Below are positions 11,350 through 23,438 of a DNA stretch of 64,000 bases, one piece after another (position 1 is the first letter of the stretch; each line of letters begins with the position of its first letter). Position numbers and translations under genes: made by a program. Under the pieces are notes generated by a model. The model searched no databases and was not told where the DNA came from. It was given only the letters and a program-made list of their open reading frames with translations. The stretch covers positions 94,523 through 158,522 of the forward strand of contig QKWP01000640.1 of assembly GCA_003550325.1 (NCBI GenBank), written 5' to 3'. This DNA comes from Gigaspora rosea (taxonomy: Eukaryota; Glomeromycota; Glomeromycetes; Diversisporales; Gigasporaceae).

Positions 11350-12145
11350 TAAAGTCGAGTAGAAAGTATTCCCCGAAGGAATGTTCGATACACTTTTTTT
11401 CTTCTTTATTCGAGAGAACATGAGAATTTTTCCGAAATTTTTCGTACTTTTTATGAAAACTCCATGAATCTGCAAGATTGATAAAATCTAGACAAGCTGA
11501 ATAATCTCCATGGTTAAAGATTATAATTCCATGAGTATGCAACATTTATGGAAAAACGTGGAATATAAAACACGGATCGTCTTTTTTTATATATGCAGAA
11601 GGCTGATTTAAAAATAATTTGAAATTCGGTCCAAGACCAAGACAAAAAGGAAAACAAAATCAACCTTAACTCCACAAGTCGAGCAGAAGCAAATAATTTT
11701 GAAGAAATTAAAAACTAGTCAAAGAAGGTAAAATAAATAGCCAAAATAAAGATGGAAATTGGCCGTTCGAATTTAATCCTTCGGTTGGCATCCCCCAGTT
11801 GAAGTCTCCCCCGAAAAATGAACAACCAATCAAAACGCTGGATAATTCTCGCTGATCATTTGATTTACATCGACCAATGAAATTGGCCATGTTGTGTGTT
11901 CATTTCATTTTACCCTTCCCCCCCTCCCGAGAGCCCTTGAAAGCGACGTTAACTGAAGAATCAACTGCAAGCATCCTTTGGCAGAACTCGAAAAGGAGCA
12001 ACAAGAGAAATTGCTAGATGTTCATTTCACCAATAACTTGAGGAAATAATACATTAATTAATGAATTTACGACGATAGAAAGAAAAGCCTCGCGATTTAA
12101 TCTTCAAAAGCCGGTTCAAACTTCTTGATTGCAATACAATAGTTG
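11350..12145 (+). pseudogene. Broken tandem second copy of exon 3 (locus A)
   Basis: The start of exon 3 recurs as GTCGAGTAGAAAGTATTC.. at about 11354-11425, and its end recurs at about 11975-12140 (GGCAGAACTCGAAAAGGAGC through CTTCAAAAGCCGG). They are separated by about 540 bp of unrelated sequence and riddled with stops. So the gene once had a tandem paralogue, or a duplicated last exon, later split by an insertion. The same broken structure is present at all four loci and therefore predates their duplication. Confidence 0.6.
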
Positions 12146-13404
12146 ATACATCTGGCGGGATAAGTGGATCTTTGATTAAACATCGCTTTTTATGTATCCA
12201 TTATTTATTGATATGAAGTTACTATCTTACTATCTGGATATATCGCGGACTAAATGATTTATGGTTGAAATCTGAGAACCAAATTTGGTTGAGAACAGTG
12301 CCAGGACATAGATCGAGACATTACAGGTAAGAACGTTCCAAATATGGGGTCAGCCAAAGCGTATCAAATTTTAAAATTTTGTCAAATTTACGTTTTTATC
12401 AATTAAATATTAAGGTCTGGTTCATTTGAAATTAAAGAATTAGAAGATCCTGTCGGTAAAATTGCATTTCCTGACATTTTTTAGTAATGACCAAAGTAGA
12501 TTTAGACTACATTTCTTGTATTTTTCGCATTTTTATCTTTTCTTTTTTGGTTGGTTTGCTGTTGTCGAGTTGGTTAAATATGGTCCTATATGAAAATCGA
12601 ATAGTAAAATTTTTCGTGTAACAATCGCGAAGATTCATAGTAAAATACTATGATTTTGAACAAATTTTTAAATTAATAATAATAAAAAAAACACCATTTT
12701 TCTAAGCAACTGAGTAAAATTTTTTAATAAATTAAGGAGATACAATTTTAAATCTAGTAGTATTTGATAGTCTTTTCATAAGAAAAATATGAAATTTCAA
12801 TCACCTTTGAACTTTAAATATGAATAAAATGGAACGTTTTTTTTATTAAAATTTTTTATTTATATGCTTAATGATTTCACGTGGTTACACGAAACTGTAA
12901 TAATTTATACTGTAACGATAGCGGTTTAGCAGCAATAAAGGATGATATCGATATTTAAGTAAGAGATGTCCTGTCATCTGCATAACTTCTTAATGTATGT
13001 AAAGTTAATATTAAACGTAAATTCATAATAGTTAGATAAAGAATGTAAAGTAGGAGACCTTCCGTGATAACAGTCGCAATTTGAGTAATCGATGATAGTA
13101 AGTTGGTAATTGTGAGATAATAATGAGAAAAATGACTTTATTCTTTCTCTGAACGACAGTCACAAAGCGTAAGGCAATCATCAATTGAAAATTTCGGGTT
13201 TATGATTGGTAACCGGCCAGAATAACAGAATCATGAAAATGCTTGTCTGGAAGCTAATCATAGTAGAGAATAAAGTGCTAACTCCCTAGGGCTTTGTGAG
13301 TAAACAAAAAATGATATAAACAATCATTTTCTTAATGCTATTAGTGACTCTTATTAAAAATGATTTTCAGACAAAAAACAAAAAAAAAATTTTCCAAACC
13401 AATA
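12145..13404. other. Locus A right flank, shared with 58215-59800
   Basis: No gene seen. The sequence is collinear with the flank of locus D (CGGGATAAGTGGATC.. through CTGTAACGATAGCGG..), whereas loci B and C share only the first 0.5-0.9 kb before switching to the helicase-bearing spacer. A block of about 150 bp near 59133-59280 is absent here. Confidence 0.6.
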
Positions 13405-13720
13405 GTGTGTTATTTACTGTAAAGTTAGCTTTGTATTAGAATGAAAGTGTTTTCTATAGTGATTTACTGCAAAAACTGTACTTACTCGCTATAGTGATTT
13501 ACTGCAAAAACTGTACTTACTCGCTATAGTGATTTAGATATTGTTATGTTCATTTTGAATTGGAATGAACGTGTTTTCTATAGTGATTTACTGTATTGTG
13601 GTGATACAAGTGATTTAGAATGAACGTGTATTCTATAGTGATTTACTGTAAAAAATTCTGTATTACCGTACTTATTCGCTATTGTGATACAAGTGATATA
13701 GATATGGAAATAAGTAAACT
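13405..13720. repeat. ~100-bp tandem repeats with TTCTATAGTGATTTACTG core
   Basis: About four imperfect copies of a unit carrying TATAGTGATTTACTG, TGTACTTACTCGCTAT and GATACAAGTGATTTAGATATGG. The same family lies at 59800-60880. Non-coding. Confidence 0.75.
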
Positions 13721-14976
13721 AAGTAATCAAAACAAAGTCAATTTTACTATGCATATTAGTTAATGTAGATCATCGTCGCAGTATAGTTGATTATAATAGC
13801 CAATCAGAAATTTGACTTTACGTTACACTAAATACAAGACCTTTAGACAAAATAAATTTTTTATCTTTATTAAAGAATTTCTTTTATAAAATTTAAAATT
13901 AGCCCCACTCAGCTTTTAATTTTATAAAAAAAGCATGTTCCGGAGAAGCTTTTTTTTAAACTATAAATCAGAAGAATTACAATATGTAGCTTTAATCACG
14001 TTATTAAGTAACAATGATTAAAGTTTCTCTAAGTATAGATTATAAAATTGGCAAAAAGAAAGAGATAGCCGTCTTGATATAAAAATTAAAACAAAACAAA
14101 AAATAACTTTTAGACATAGCATAAGTTGAGCTATAAGAATTTAGAAATTAACTTATACCACCTAGATATCGAAACAGAATTATTGTAGATTTAGAATTCA
14201 TAAAGATTAATTTTTAGAATTCTCAAAGATTAATTCCAAATATAATAAGTTGTATAATTCTGAAATATGTTTGAATTAATAAAGAATTCTAATTATTTAG
14301 TGCATTAAACATTCTAATGATTTTTTTCTTTTAAATATCAATCATAGCTAGCGTGAAATTATATAAAAAATATACTGTAAGAGGTATGAAATATGTATAG
14401 CAAAAGTATCTCATAAAAAGTTTACTTTATTATAAGGTTCGATTATCAATTTTTTGTGTTTTAAGTAATTTTCAGTTCAATTAACTGTGAATAAATTCAA
14501 GTGTTTGATGTTTTGAATTGTTAGTAACAGTCCAAATAATAATAAGCATTTTATCGTATATACAATCATGTGAATATTACAATCAATAGTGTTAACACAA
14601 TATTATTGTAAAATAATTGTGTAATACCTTAAGTAAACATTATTTGAATACTATTAAGCTGAATTGGACTTGGTTTACTATACTCTTATATTATTGAAAT
14701 TCATAAGTATTTACTACTGCTCAATCAAACTTCACAATCAAGTTTATAAAAAGCTTGCACTATCTAATTATACTTAAAATATATTTTAAAAAAATTTATG
14801 TAAAGATATATGCAACAAGAAATAAACACTATATATATTATGTTTAGGAATATATCAAATTTATTGATCAGATTTCTATAGTTCAATTTACAACAAGAAT
14901 ACATTCAATCACATTTTTATACCTTAGTGCACTATCTTTAATAGAATTGCTAACTTCATTATTTCTAAAATAAAAT
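13721..14976. other. No gene seen; AT-rich intergenic
   Basis: I find no supported coding frame, RNA gene or clear transposon ends in this stretch. Confidence 0.5.
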
Positions 14977-15373
14977 CACACCACTGGCGTTCAATGCCAG
15001 TATCGGAAATTAGATATCTACCCCAGTATCGCCATCAAAAATTCACCCCCATGTGATCAGTACCAAAATTCTTTCAAGTTGTTTATGTTAGGTTAGGGTT
15101 AGGGTGATGCTCAGTTAGGGTTTAGGTTTAGGTTAATATAGTAAAATCGCTCAAGAAAAACTTTTTTTAGATAAAAAAGTGGTTTCTCATGCAAACTTTT
15201 GAGAAATAAGCTTTTTTTGACAAAAGAGACGTTTTGAGACATTTGTTTTGAATTTTCCTGATCGTGTTATGTTACACCAAATTATGATCTTTTATTGGCC
15301 AATAATCACGCGGGTGAATATAGATTGTTAATTTTATATAGTTACATGATTTTCTAACCTACTTTCTGATGAT

Positions 15374-16494
15374 TAGGGTGTCCAGAATTATGCTATTAGC
15401 ATAATTTAGCATAATTTGAGTTTGCTAGCATTATTATGCTAGCAGCAGAATTCAGCATAATTTACATTTTCTAGCATAAATTTTAGCATAATTTGGGTAT
15501 TTTTGATAAAATTTTAACAAAAATTGCAGTTTAGCTATTATATATATATATGGTACAGAGAAAAACCATTATTTCATATAATACATATACCAGGAATGTA
15601 GTTATAACAGAGTGTATAGTTAACCGCCATCTAGGATGGTGTCAGCAAAATCTTACTTTTGATTCGCATGTTGATGGGCTGTGTTAGTGCAACGTACTGC
15701 TATTGTACTTATATGGGGTGTTCCCTATTAAAAGGGCCCATTTTTACATTCATCTCATTTTGAGATAATTGAGTTTAACCATTTGTTTTGATTTTCGGAC
15801 TGATCCGGGATTAATCAAATTTCACAATTTTGATTGGTTAAATGTAGCAGGTGACTATCGGGTAGTCTCGTGATGTGCTTGGCCTTAGACAACTTCGTTT
15901 AATATTTCTTTTACATTATCTCTATTTTTTATTATACAAATCGACTTTCATTTATAATTGAAAAATGTCAATCATGTTAAAATTTACATGAATCTAACAA
16001 AAACTCAATTTTTGAAAAATTGTAAAAATGGGCCCTTTTAATAGGGGACACCCCATATGAGCATACCGGATTTGACATTCATATTATTTTGAGATAGCCG
16101 TAATATCATATAATGAAACAAAATCAGTTGAAAATGTTGCGCGTTATTTAATTGACATGTGTTACTTTTCAATTTTCACTGATCATAAAATGACCCTGTG
16201 ATGCAGGCATAAAACCACAGCAATATAATAAACTAACTGATAATAATTACATATTATTAATAATAACAATAACGATAATTATAATTATTAATAATCACAT
16301 TGATATTTGCATCAAAAAATTCAAATAAATATAATTTGTAAATAGTTATTTTTAAAAATTTTACATTATAAAAACTATAAAATTTATTAATTTAAAAAAA
16401 TTTTTTTAAAAAAATCATTAGCATTAATAGCATAATTTTATATCATTAGCAAGCATAATTTACTATCATTAGCAGCAGAATTCTGGACACCCTA
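15374..16494. mobile_element. hAT element inserted in the 14977-16547 element
   Basis: Perfect terminal repeats TAGGGTGTCCAGAATT / AATTCTGGACACCCTA are flanked by an exact 8-bp TSD CTGATGAT (15366-15373 and 16495-16502). Subterminal regions carry many TTAGCATAAT repeats. There is no transposase frame, so it is non-autonomous. Confidence 0.9.
15711..16059. mobile_element. Innermost palindromic MITE
   Basis: Long terminal inverted repeats ATATGGGGTGTTCCCTATTA / TAATAGGGGACACCCCATAT continue through AAAGGGCCCATTTTTAC on each side. It sits wholly inside the 15374-16494 hAT element. It is 349 bp and non-coding; the target duplication is unclear. Confidence 0.8.
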
Positions 16495-16689
16495 CTGATG
16501 ATATTCCGATCTAATTTCTGACACTGGTGTTAAACGCCAGTGGTGTGCTTTAGTAAAACCAAAAAAAATAAAATAAAATAAAATAAATCAATAAGTAAAT
16601 AAATAAATAAATAAAAACTTTAAATTGTACCTTGTTTCAATTTAACTAATTTTTTTTTATTTTTATCCAAGCTATACTTCTTTTTATCT

Positions 16690-19600
16690 ACTTTTCTTTT
16701 TTTTCAACTAGGGATAATTTGAGGATCTGAATTTTCCTTATCCTTGATAGCTGGCAACCTTTGTTTATAACTATGCTCTTCTATTTTACGTTGTTTTGCA
16801 GATTCAACTTGAACCAGCCACTTCGAAAATTGACTACTGGATCTAAATGATAGTTAATGTCATAAAGGAATAATACAAGTCGAGAAGTAGATTTTGATTT
16901 TGCTGCTTTATAACATTCAGCAAATTTGTTCAATGTGACTTGTAATTGTTCACCACTATTTTGATAATCATCTTGAATATTTTTTAAAAACTGTACAAAC
17001 TCTAAAGTATTGATCTTTTCAATAGTTTTATTTGGTTCCCTATAATAAGTAATTAAAAAAACAATAAATTATCCCAAATGCTTTTAATAATAAATCAAAG
17101 AATTTTTATTGGATACTTTAAATAGTAATGCTATAAAGCCCGCAAGCCTATGCAATATAATTGCATTTTATTAGATGCTCTTACTTTTTTTTGCAAATTC
17201 TCATTTCTTGGAGTAAATTTTGCATGCAATGATGCATAAAAGGAACTGTCTTGTGCTGTAAATCCTAAAAAAAATTTATTATTAAAATAAAATAAAAATT
17301 ATACATTAAATTAACTATTTTTGTATTTATTAACCAAGAGTGATATAAGCATATAGCACATGATCGCCAAAAGTTAATGATAGAAGAAAATTAAATATTA
17401 ACACATGAAATTTATTGGAAACTGCACTCTGATATTTGCATAGTGCACTAGTAATTCCAACTTGGCAAGTACAAGATCCAATTTCAGTGTTTATAGTATA
17501 AAAGGTGTTAGCATCCCCTACACTCGGTACAAGAAATTCATTTTCAATACTAGATTTTTGTATAGTATTTATACTAACAATGCCCCAACAGGAACAGAGA
17601 AAGTGTTTTGAAATTTGCAAGTGCCCGATATTGGTATGCAAAACTAAGCAATCAGTATGAGTAGAATCTTCCATTTTTGTAGTAATAAATTGAAAAACTT
17701 GACTGCAATTATATATGTCTGTGTTCTCGCAAAAACTATATCTTTGAGAATACCAAACCTTTGTTCTACATAATTATTTGTATTATTTCTCCGGAAACAC
17801 AGTTGGAAAAGAAAGAAAAGTGCTTAAGAACAATGATGTTTCTACAAATATTCAAAATTCTTTTGTAATTGAGAATATATGTAGTAGAATTTTTGTATTC
17901 CATAATAGTATGTGTCTATTTCGAGCTGTGATGGTTTGTATAGAATTTTTCTCATAATTGCCATAATAAGTACTTAATCTTCTTTGCTAATATGATGCTT
18001 TGAATTATGAAGCCATCTTCAAAATACTTGGAGAATGTGAAATATATATAGAAGACGGATTTCTTATAAATTACAAATTATAAATTTAATTAGCAATTAT
18101 TAATAATTGAAATTGACATAATAAAAAAAACTCTTTCCAACGATCACTTGAACCAAATTTTCTCACTGAAGAAAAACAAAAAGTTTTTTGTTGGAGCGTT
18201 GTCTATACTTAATGTATAGTAGGATAACACAGAAATACGATTTTTATAAAGGTCAACTCTTACTCTGGGACTCCTTTGTATATTCGGCATGCAAGCCAAA
18301 AGCGTCTTCTTACAAAATAACTGGCAGGAGGTGGCGCCCTTGTACGAGAAATTTTGGTGGAGAGCAAAGAGCTTCTTTGTTGATGAAGTAACCTGTGGTA
18401 AAACAGTGGAAACAACAAAAAAATAAGTTTTATCTGGAATATACTCTCTTTTAAATTTGTTACAAGTATCGTCTTACTCCCCTTTGGACTTTTCGAAATT
18501 TCACCAAAAAGTGGGAAATCCAGCTTACCCCCTCCAAAAGATTGGCAGTGTTTACTCCTTCCTAATCGGAAACGCGCCTACCTAATTGGAATCGACATCA
18601 CGAGTGCATTTTGGTACTGCTTACGAAATAGACAATGAATGACGTGTCAAAGGTCGGGAGGGTACCCGTGTTGAAATTTCTTTCTCAAATGTTCTACTAG
18701 GCGTATTTTTGGTTTTTTTTTTATTTCTACATATAGTACTATGATGGAGCATTTCTCTATGCAGCACTATATAATTTTTATAGTCTAGCATAGGCAATAA
18801 TAGTGCCGTTATTTTTTTACTTTTCTTTTGCTTTTTTCTTCTTCCTTTTCTTTTTATCTTTGTAAATTTGGTTTTCGTTTAGGTAGTAGAGATTTTCCTC
18901 TTTTTTTTATTTCCCTTTTCATTTTCTATATATGTTTTTGTTTTTTCATTAGTAGTATCCTTCTACTTGAGAAGCTAGGGGAAGAAGGTTTAAAGAAGGG
19001 CAATCATGATATGTAAGGTTGTAGATATCCTTCAGTGATATATTAATTAGTTAGTTCATACAGACACAGTTAGTATTGAGATAAAAGTCTACTATAGCAG
19101 ATCGAACATAGGTACTTCTCGAAGTAACCGGGTTAGTCAATATTTGTAAATTAGATAAGAAATTTTTATTTCTGTAAAGCTGGCAACTAAGCAGTTAACT
19201 AAGCATCTAATAAAGTATTGGCATGATTGCTGAATTAAAAAAAAAAATAAATAATTGAAATTGAATTTAAAAGCATATTATTTATATCTCTATAGTAAAA
19301 AAAAAGAATTTAACAAATCCTTGCCTTCTGGCCAACATAACTTTAACACATTGCATTCTGGCTTACTAATAGTTTGCATCCAAAAAAAGCATATAGTGGG
19401 AGGATAGTTTTTAATAAATTGATTGCTTTCTTTAATATGGTTTTAGGCTCATTGGAGGTAATAAACAACCCTAGTGGAAGATGCAGCTTGTATAAAATAA
19501 TGTAATTGATGTATTAAGGGGTTTGAATAAAAAAAAACTCTAAAGAAGAATGACCTGCAGTACTATTATAACTTGTGCCAGGGTTAGAAAAAATTATATA

Positions 19601-20650
19601 ACAAATATAACAATTGTATATCTCTACTATAAAGCTATGCCTTATTATTAAAATTTCCTTTCGACTTATATCTATTATCAAATATCTCTTTAACTATAGA
19701 TAAAATCACTATCATCTGGAGTAGCATGGTATTGTTACCAAAACAAACATGTGGTTATATTTTACTGAGTTCATCTGAATTTGAAAAGGGTAAACAATGC
19801 TGATCTTTTGATAGGGGTAAACTAATTTACGCACTTTTTTGAAAAAGTTTTGGAAGAAAGGCGGGGAGTAGAAACACAATAGAAATCACTTGTATTAAAC
19901 TTGAAGAAGGATGATGCATCCATATAATATAACTCTCCGGCTTGTAAAATTTTTTCATGTATTCGGCACATAAGACCAGTTACAATGCAGAGAATATATG
20001 ACTTTTTATTATTTGCATCATATTCTTGCAAGACCACTTTTCCTTTACCTGAATTATTGTAATTATGTACAACACTTGCTAAGCACTTAAACATTGAACT
20101 ACTATTACGGCCCAAGTGCTATTTCACAGTATTGTTGAAATAGTTTAGTAACGTAATCATAGTCAGGGTTACTAGCCTGATCTGAGAGTAATATTAACAA
20201 TTCCTGTCATTTTCTGTGCTAAGATAAAGTTCGTCTTTATAGATATACATTGCTAATGCAGGGGAATGGCCATTCTTAAAGAGTTCTAAAAATTTTTATG
20301 AACTTCGCTACTGACCATCAAAAGCTTAATGATTCTGCTGATTTGACTATGTGGTTATGCGTAAACTTTATGTTTCCCTCTAATGCATGACTAAATTCAT
20401 AATAGCCAGTTGGTATCTCTGTTCTCTTGTTTTTGTTTGACTAAACTACTATGTATACAATTTCTTAACTCACGAAAAAGCAGTTGCTTCTTTTTAATTA
20501 GATAACGTCTAGTTTCTGGCATATTTGTTTTTATCCAAGACTCGAATTCTAAAAACTATTTGGAAGCCTTTTCTTTGTTTTTAATATTTATGAATATGTC
20601 CAATCAAATTGTAGAATTGAAAAATTTTCCATATTCTGAAATAGTGGTAG
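16690..20650 (-). pseudogene. Decayed MULE (Mutator-like) transposase with SWIM finger
   Basis: Read on the minus strand from about 20650, collinear pieces resemble a MULE transposase. The N-terminal part includes KDELYLSTEND; then comes the start of the DDE region at 20115-19822 (LCIVTGLMCRIHEKILQAGE, YYMDAS). LPLGLFITSNEPKTILKKAI..LLKTILP follows at about 19500-19400, ECNVLKLCWPEG at about 19340, RWLHNSKHHISKED at about 18010 and a NNYVEQRFGILKDIVFARTQ-like block at about 17750. The SWIM zinc finger lies at 17674-17330 (CTCQVG..CKYQ) and a C-terminal QRLPAIKDKENSDPQII at about 16730. Stops and frameshifts occur throughout, the SWIM histidine reads Tyr (CKYQ for CKHQ), and a retroposon splits it at 18117-19249. 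Family assignment rests on remembered consensus. Confidence 0.75.
18117..19249 (+). mobile_element. Poly(A)-tailed retroposon inside the MULE
   Basis: The insert is flanked by an exact 15-bp direct repeat AATAATTGAAATTGA (18102-18116 and 19250-19264). It ends in an A-rich tail (19236-19249), preceded by AATAAA at 19209-19214: the signature of target-primed reverse transcription. The MULE frame resumes on both sides. A plus-strand protein-like piece at about 18290-18395 (NNWQEVAPLYEKFWWRAKSF) suggests a 5'-truncated LINE or a processed pseudogene. The 3' part (18800-18960) is T-rich UTR-like. Source gene not identified. Confidence 0.75.
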
Positions 20651-20779
20651 CTTATTAAGGTGTTTGATTATGTATGTATGACCCTGAGAAAGTACTAGCT
20701 TTAAAAGTTCAGGTAACGAATTCCAAGAAAAAATCTAAAATATAAATGTTTATAAATATAAAAATATAGCTAAGCTTTA

Positions 20780-22016
20780 CAAATAATATTAAAACAATGC
20801 GATCATTTCCATTTTGGGCTACAACCGATTAATGAATTAATCTCGAAGAAACTGATTAACATCCTTGCTTAGTCTTATAAATAGAACGAAGTGGGGCAAA
20901 AAACAGTCAGTGCTATAGAATTTCGCTATTAGAATTTTACTCCTCTTTTTAGCAAAATTAGAGTAGTAATTTCGTTATCTAAAATAGAAATCGGTTTGGA
21001 TTTAGCACATAATTAATATTTTATACATTATTTAAGTGAAATCGAGTAAAAATTAAATCCAATTAAGTCAAATTTTTTTCCTGCATATTGTAAACAATGA
21101 TATTGAAGCCCTTTTGTTTGCAAATATTGCAACACAGATCTGCTCGGAGAAATTATAACTGCATATATCAATATTTTAAGTTGCGATATTATTAATAGTT
21201 GGTTTAGATACTCAAAGTTTTTACAGCAATTATAATAAATCCAGGACAGCGTAATAAACAGCCGATGGCCAAATTGATAAGGTTGTAACAAGCTTTGGTA
21301 AATTAGTTTTCATCATGATTTGTAACTTTGAACTCATGATATGTAATTCTGGGATCAAGATTTTTGACGATTAAGGGTGTTACAATTTGGATCATGCATT
21401 AAATCAAATAATACAATAACTGATAATATTGGACAAACTTTTGTAAAGCTAGTACTTTATACACATAACATGATAAAAATCCACCATCAGACTCAGCTTC
21501 ATCAGGTAATGTTGGATAAGTGTGTCTGAAGAAGAAAAAAGAAGAAAAAAAAAGTTAGTAGTGATTAGATGGGATAATACAAGTAACAAATTAATGCTAC
21601 ATGAACTGCATTTGGTTACATTATATAGAAACCCATACCAACTTTACAAAAGTTCGGCCAGCATTATTGCACCTTTTGATTTAAATATAAACCCCAAATC
21701 GTAACTTCTAAATCACTGAAAATTTTGATCTCAGAAACTTATGCGTTCAAAATTACAAATTACTTGAAAACTAATTTTACCGAAACTTACCCAAAAATTA
21801 CATAAATGCCATGTATTGAGCATATGGTTATAAATCTTATAATTGGATAAATAATAACAAACATAAACAATATAAACAATATAAACAATATAAAAAAATA
21901 TCCAATCCAATTTCAGATCTTAACTTTGATCTCATGAAATTCAAGATTAGATGATTTTTTTATATTGTTTATATTTATTATTTTTTAGTCAATCATAGGG
22001 CTTATGTATTGTAACG
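20780..22016. repeat. Locus B left flank (duplicate of locus A flank)
   Basis: Collinear with 7160-9717 but lacking the 1.3-kb TIR element and the roughly 112-bp block found there. The frames at 21028-21291 (minus) and 21522-21704 (plus) are not maintained in the other copy and are rejected as genes. Confidence 0.75.
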
Positions 22017-22755
22017 GTAAGTTTCTGGTGTTGACCGACTCAGTAACTTGTTGTTTCGATTATTTCCAACTTTTTTCCCAGGATTTATAATACTGTAATA
22101 GCTGTAAAACAAAGAAATTCATAAATTGTGGAATTAATATATATATATATATTGATATTTTACGCAGACACATCATGGGAAAGCGACTTTTAAACGGTCT
22201 GGAACTGACATTTTAAACATGTAATTTCTATTTACTATAATATATAAAACGGTAAGTTTCTGGTTTTGGATAAATTATTGATACCGACTCAGTAAACTGT
22301 CACCACCAACTTTTTTCCCAGAATTATAATAGTGTAATAGCTGTAAAACAAAGAAATTCAATAAATTACAGAATTAATCTATATGTATTGATATTCTTAC
22401 GCAGCACATGTCATGGGAAAACGTCTTTTAAACGGTCTAGAACTGATATTAATTATGTAATTTCTATTCACTATAAATAAAGGCTTATCCCCCTTAAGCG
22501 TTGAATAACTGACTCAGTAACTTATTGTTTCGTTCATCTCCAACTTTTTTTCTGATACTGTAATAGCTGCAAATCAGAAATTCAATAAATTATGGAATTT
22601 AATATATATATACACATTGATATTCTTACACAGTACACATCATAGCGACTTTTAAACGGTCACATCCCTAGTGGATCTGATATTAAATATGTAATTTCTA
22701 TTTACTACTTATCCCCTCTAATATATAGATTTCTGATATTCTTTAATATAACACA
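22017..22755 (+). repeat. Triplicated cassette, locus B (left of the 12-kb insertion)
   Basis: The same three-unit array as at locus A. Here the first two units keep both intron-like signals: GTAAGT at 22017 to CCCAG ending 22081 (65 bp), and GTAAGT at 22252 to CCCAG ending 22321 (70 bp). The third unit has lost the donor. The array is cut off after TTCTTTAA at about 22756, and the sequence that should follow resumes at 34731. Confidence 0.7.
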
Positions 22756-23438
22756 CATTTGGATCAACATGAAAATTGCCATAATTATTATGTGCCGTAA
22801 TGTCATAATGCCTAATGCCATAATACCGGATCGGGATACGTCGGAGTGTATCAGAATCATGGTCGGCTGAATCGGGATTGATCAATTTTGCCCCAAGATT
22901 ATAAGAAACTAGCCAGTATTTTTAACCGATTTCCACGGGTCCAGGGGTCCGCGGATAATATTGATAGAAGTATGTAAGTTTTTGTAAATTTTGGGGTACT
23001 TTGACTACTTTAAAGTTTTAATTTTGTTTATTTTATGGTTTATACTTTTTAATTTATAAATTTTACATTTGGTTTAATATTACATATATGTGAAATGGTC
23101 AAACGGTATGGGATTATCTTGAATTTTGGTATGAATCATGCTTAATTCGGGTCAAGATTTGAATTAATGACCATTATTGTAGATCATTCTATAACTTGAT
23201 TTCGTGATATCAAGTATTATCGGTCACAGACATTGTTTGTAGTGCAGTGATGTTATTGGATGGGTTAATACGGGATTGGGATTTGAATTTTTTTTTAATT
23301 TGTTATATTACGTCAAGTTTTTACAAGATTATCTAAAGGTTACGTGGCTAGTTTTTTTTTTTTTTTTTTTTGTTCCAATACTGTGTGTATTGTAATTTTT
23401 TTTTATTGTCTTTTTTTGTTAGTTTATTCGAAAGGTTC

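Larger units (their letters stand above)
14977..16547. mobile_element. Outer TIR element of a three-level nest
   Basis: The ends match over about 38 bp as inverted repeats: CACACCACTGGCGTT..CCAGTRTCRGAAATTAGAT at 14977-15015, and its complement finishing at 16547. After removing the inserted hAT element, the original is about 440 bp and non-coding. A TTAGGGTTAGGG-like run lies at about 15088-15135. No convincing target duplication was found. Confidence 0.7.

Noticed and set aside
17330-17674. 114-codon minus frame as a standalone gene
   Set aside because: It is the SWIM-finger part of the decayed MULE transposase, whose sequence continues on both sides in other frames.
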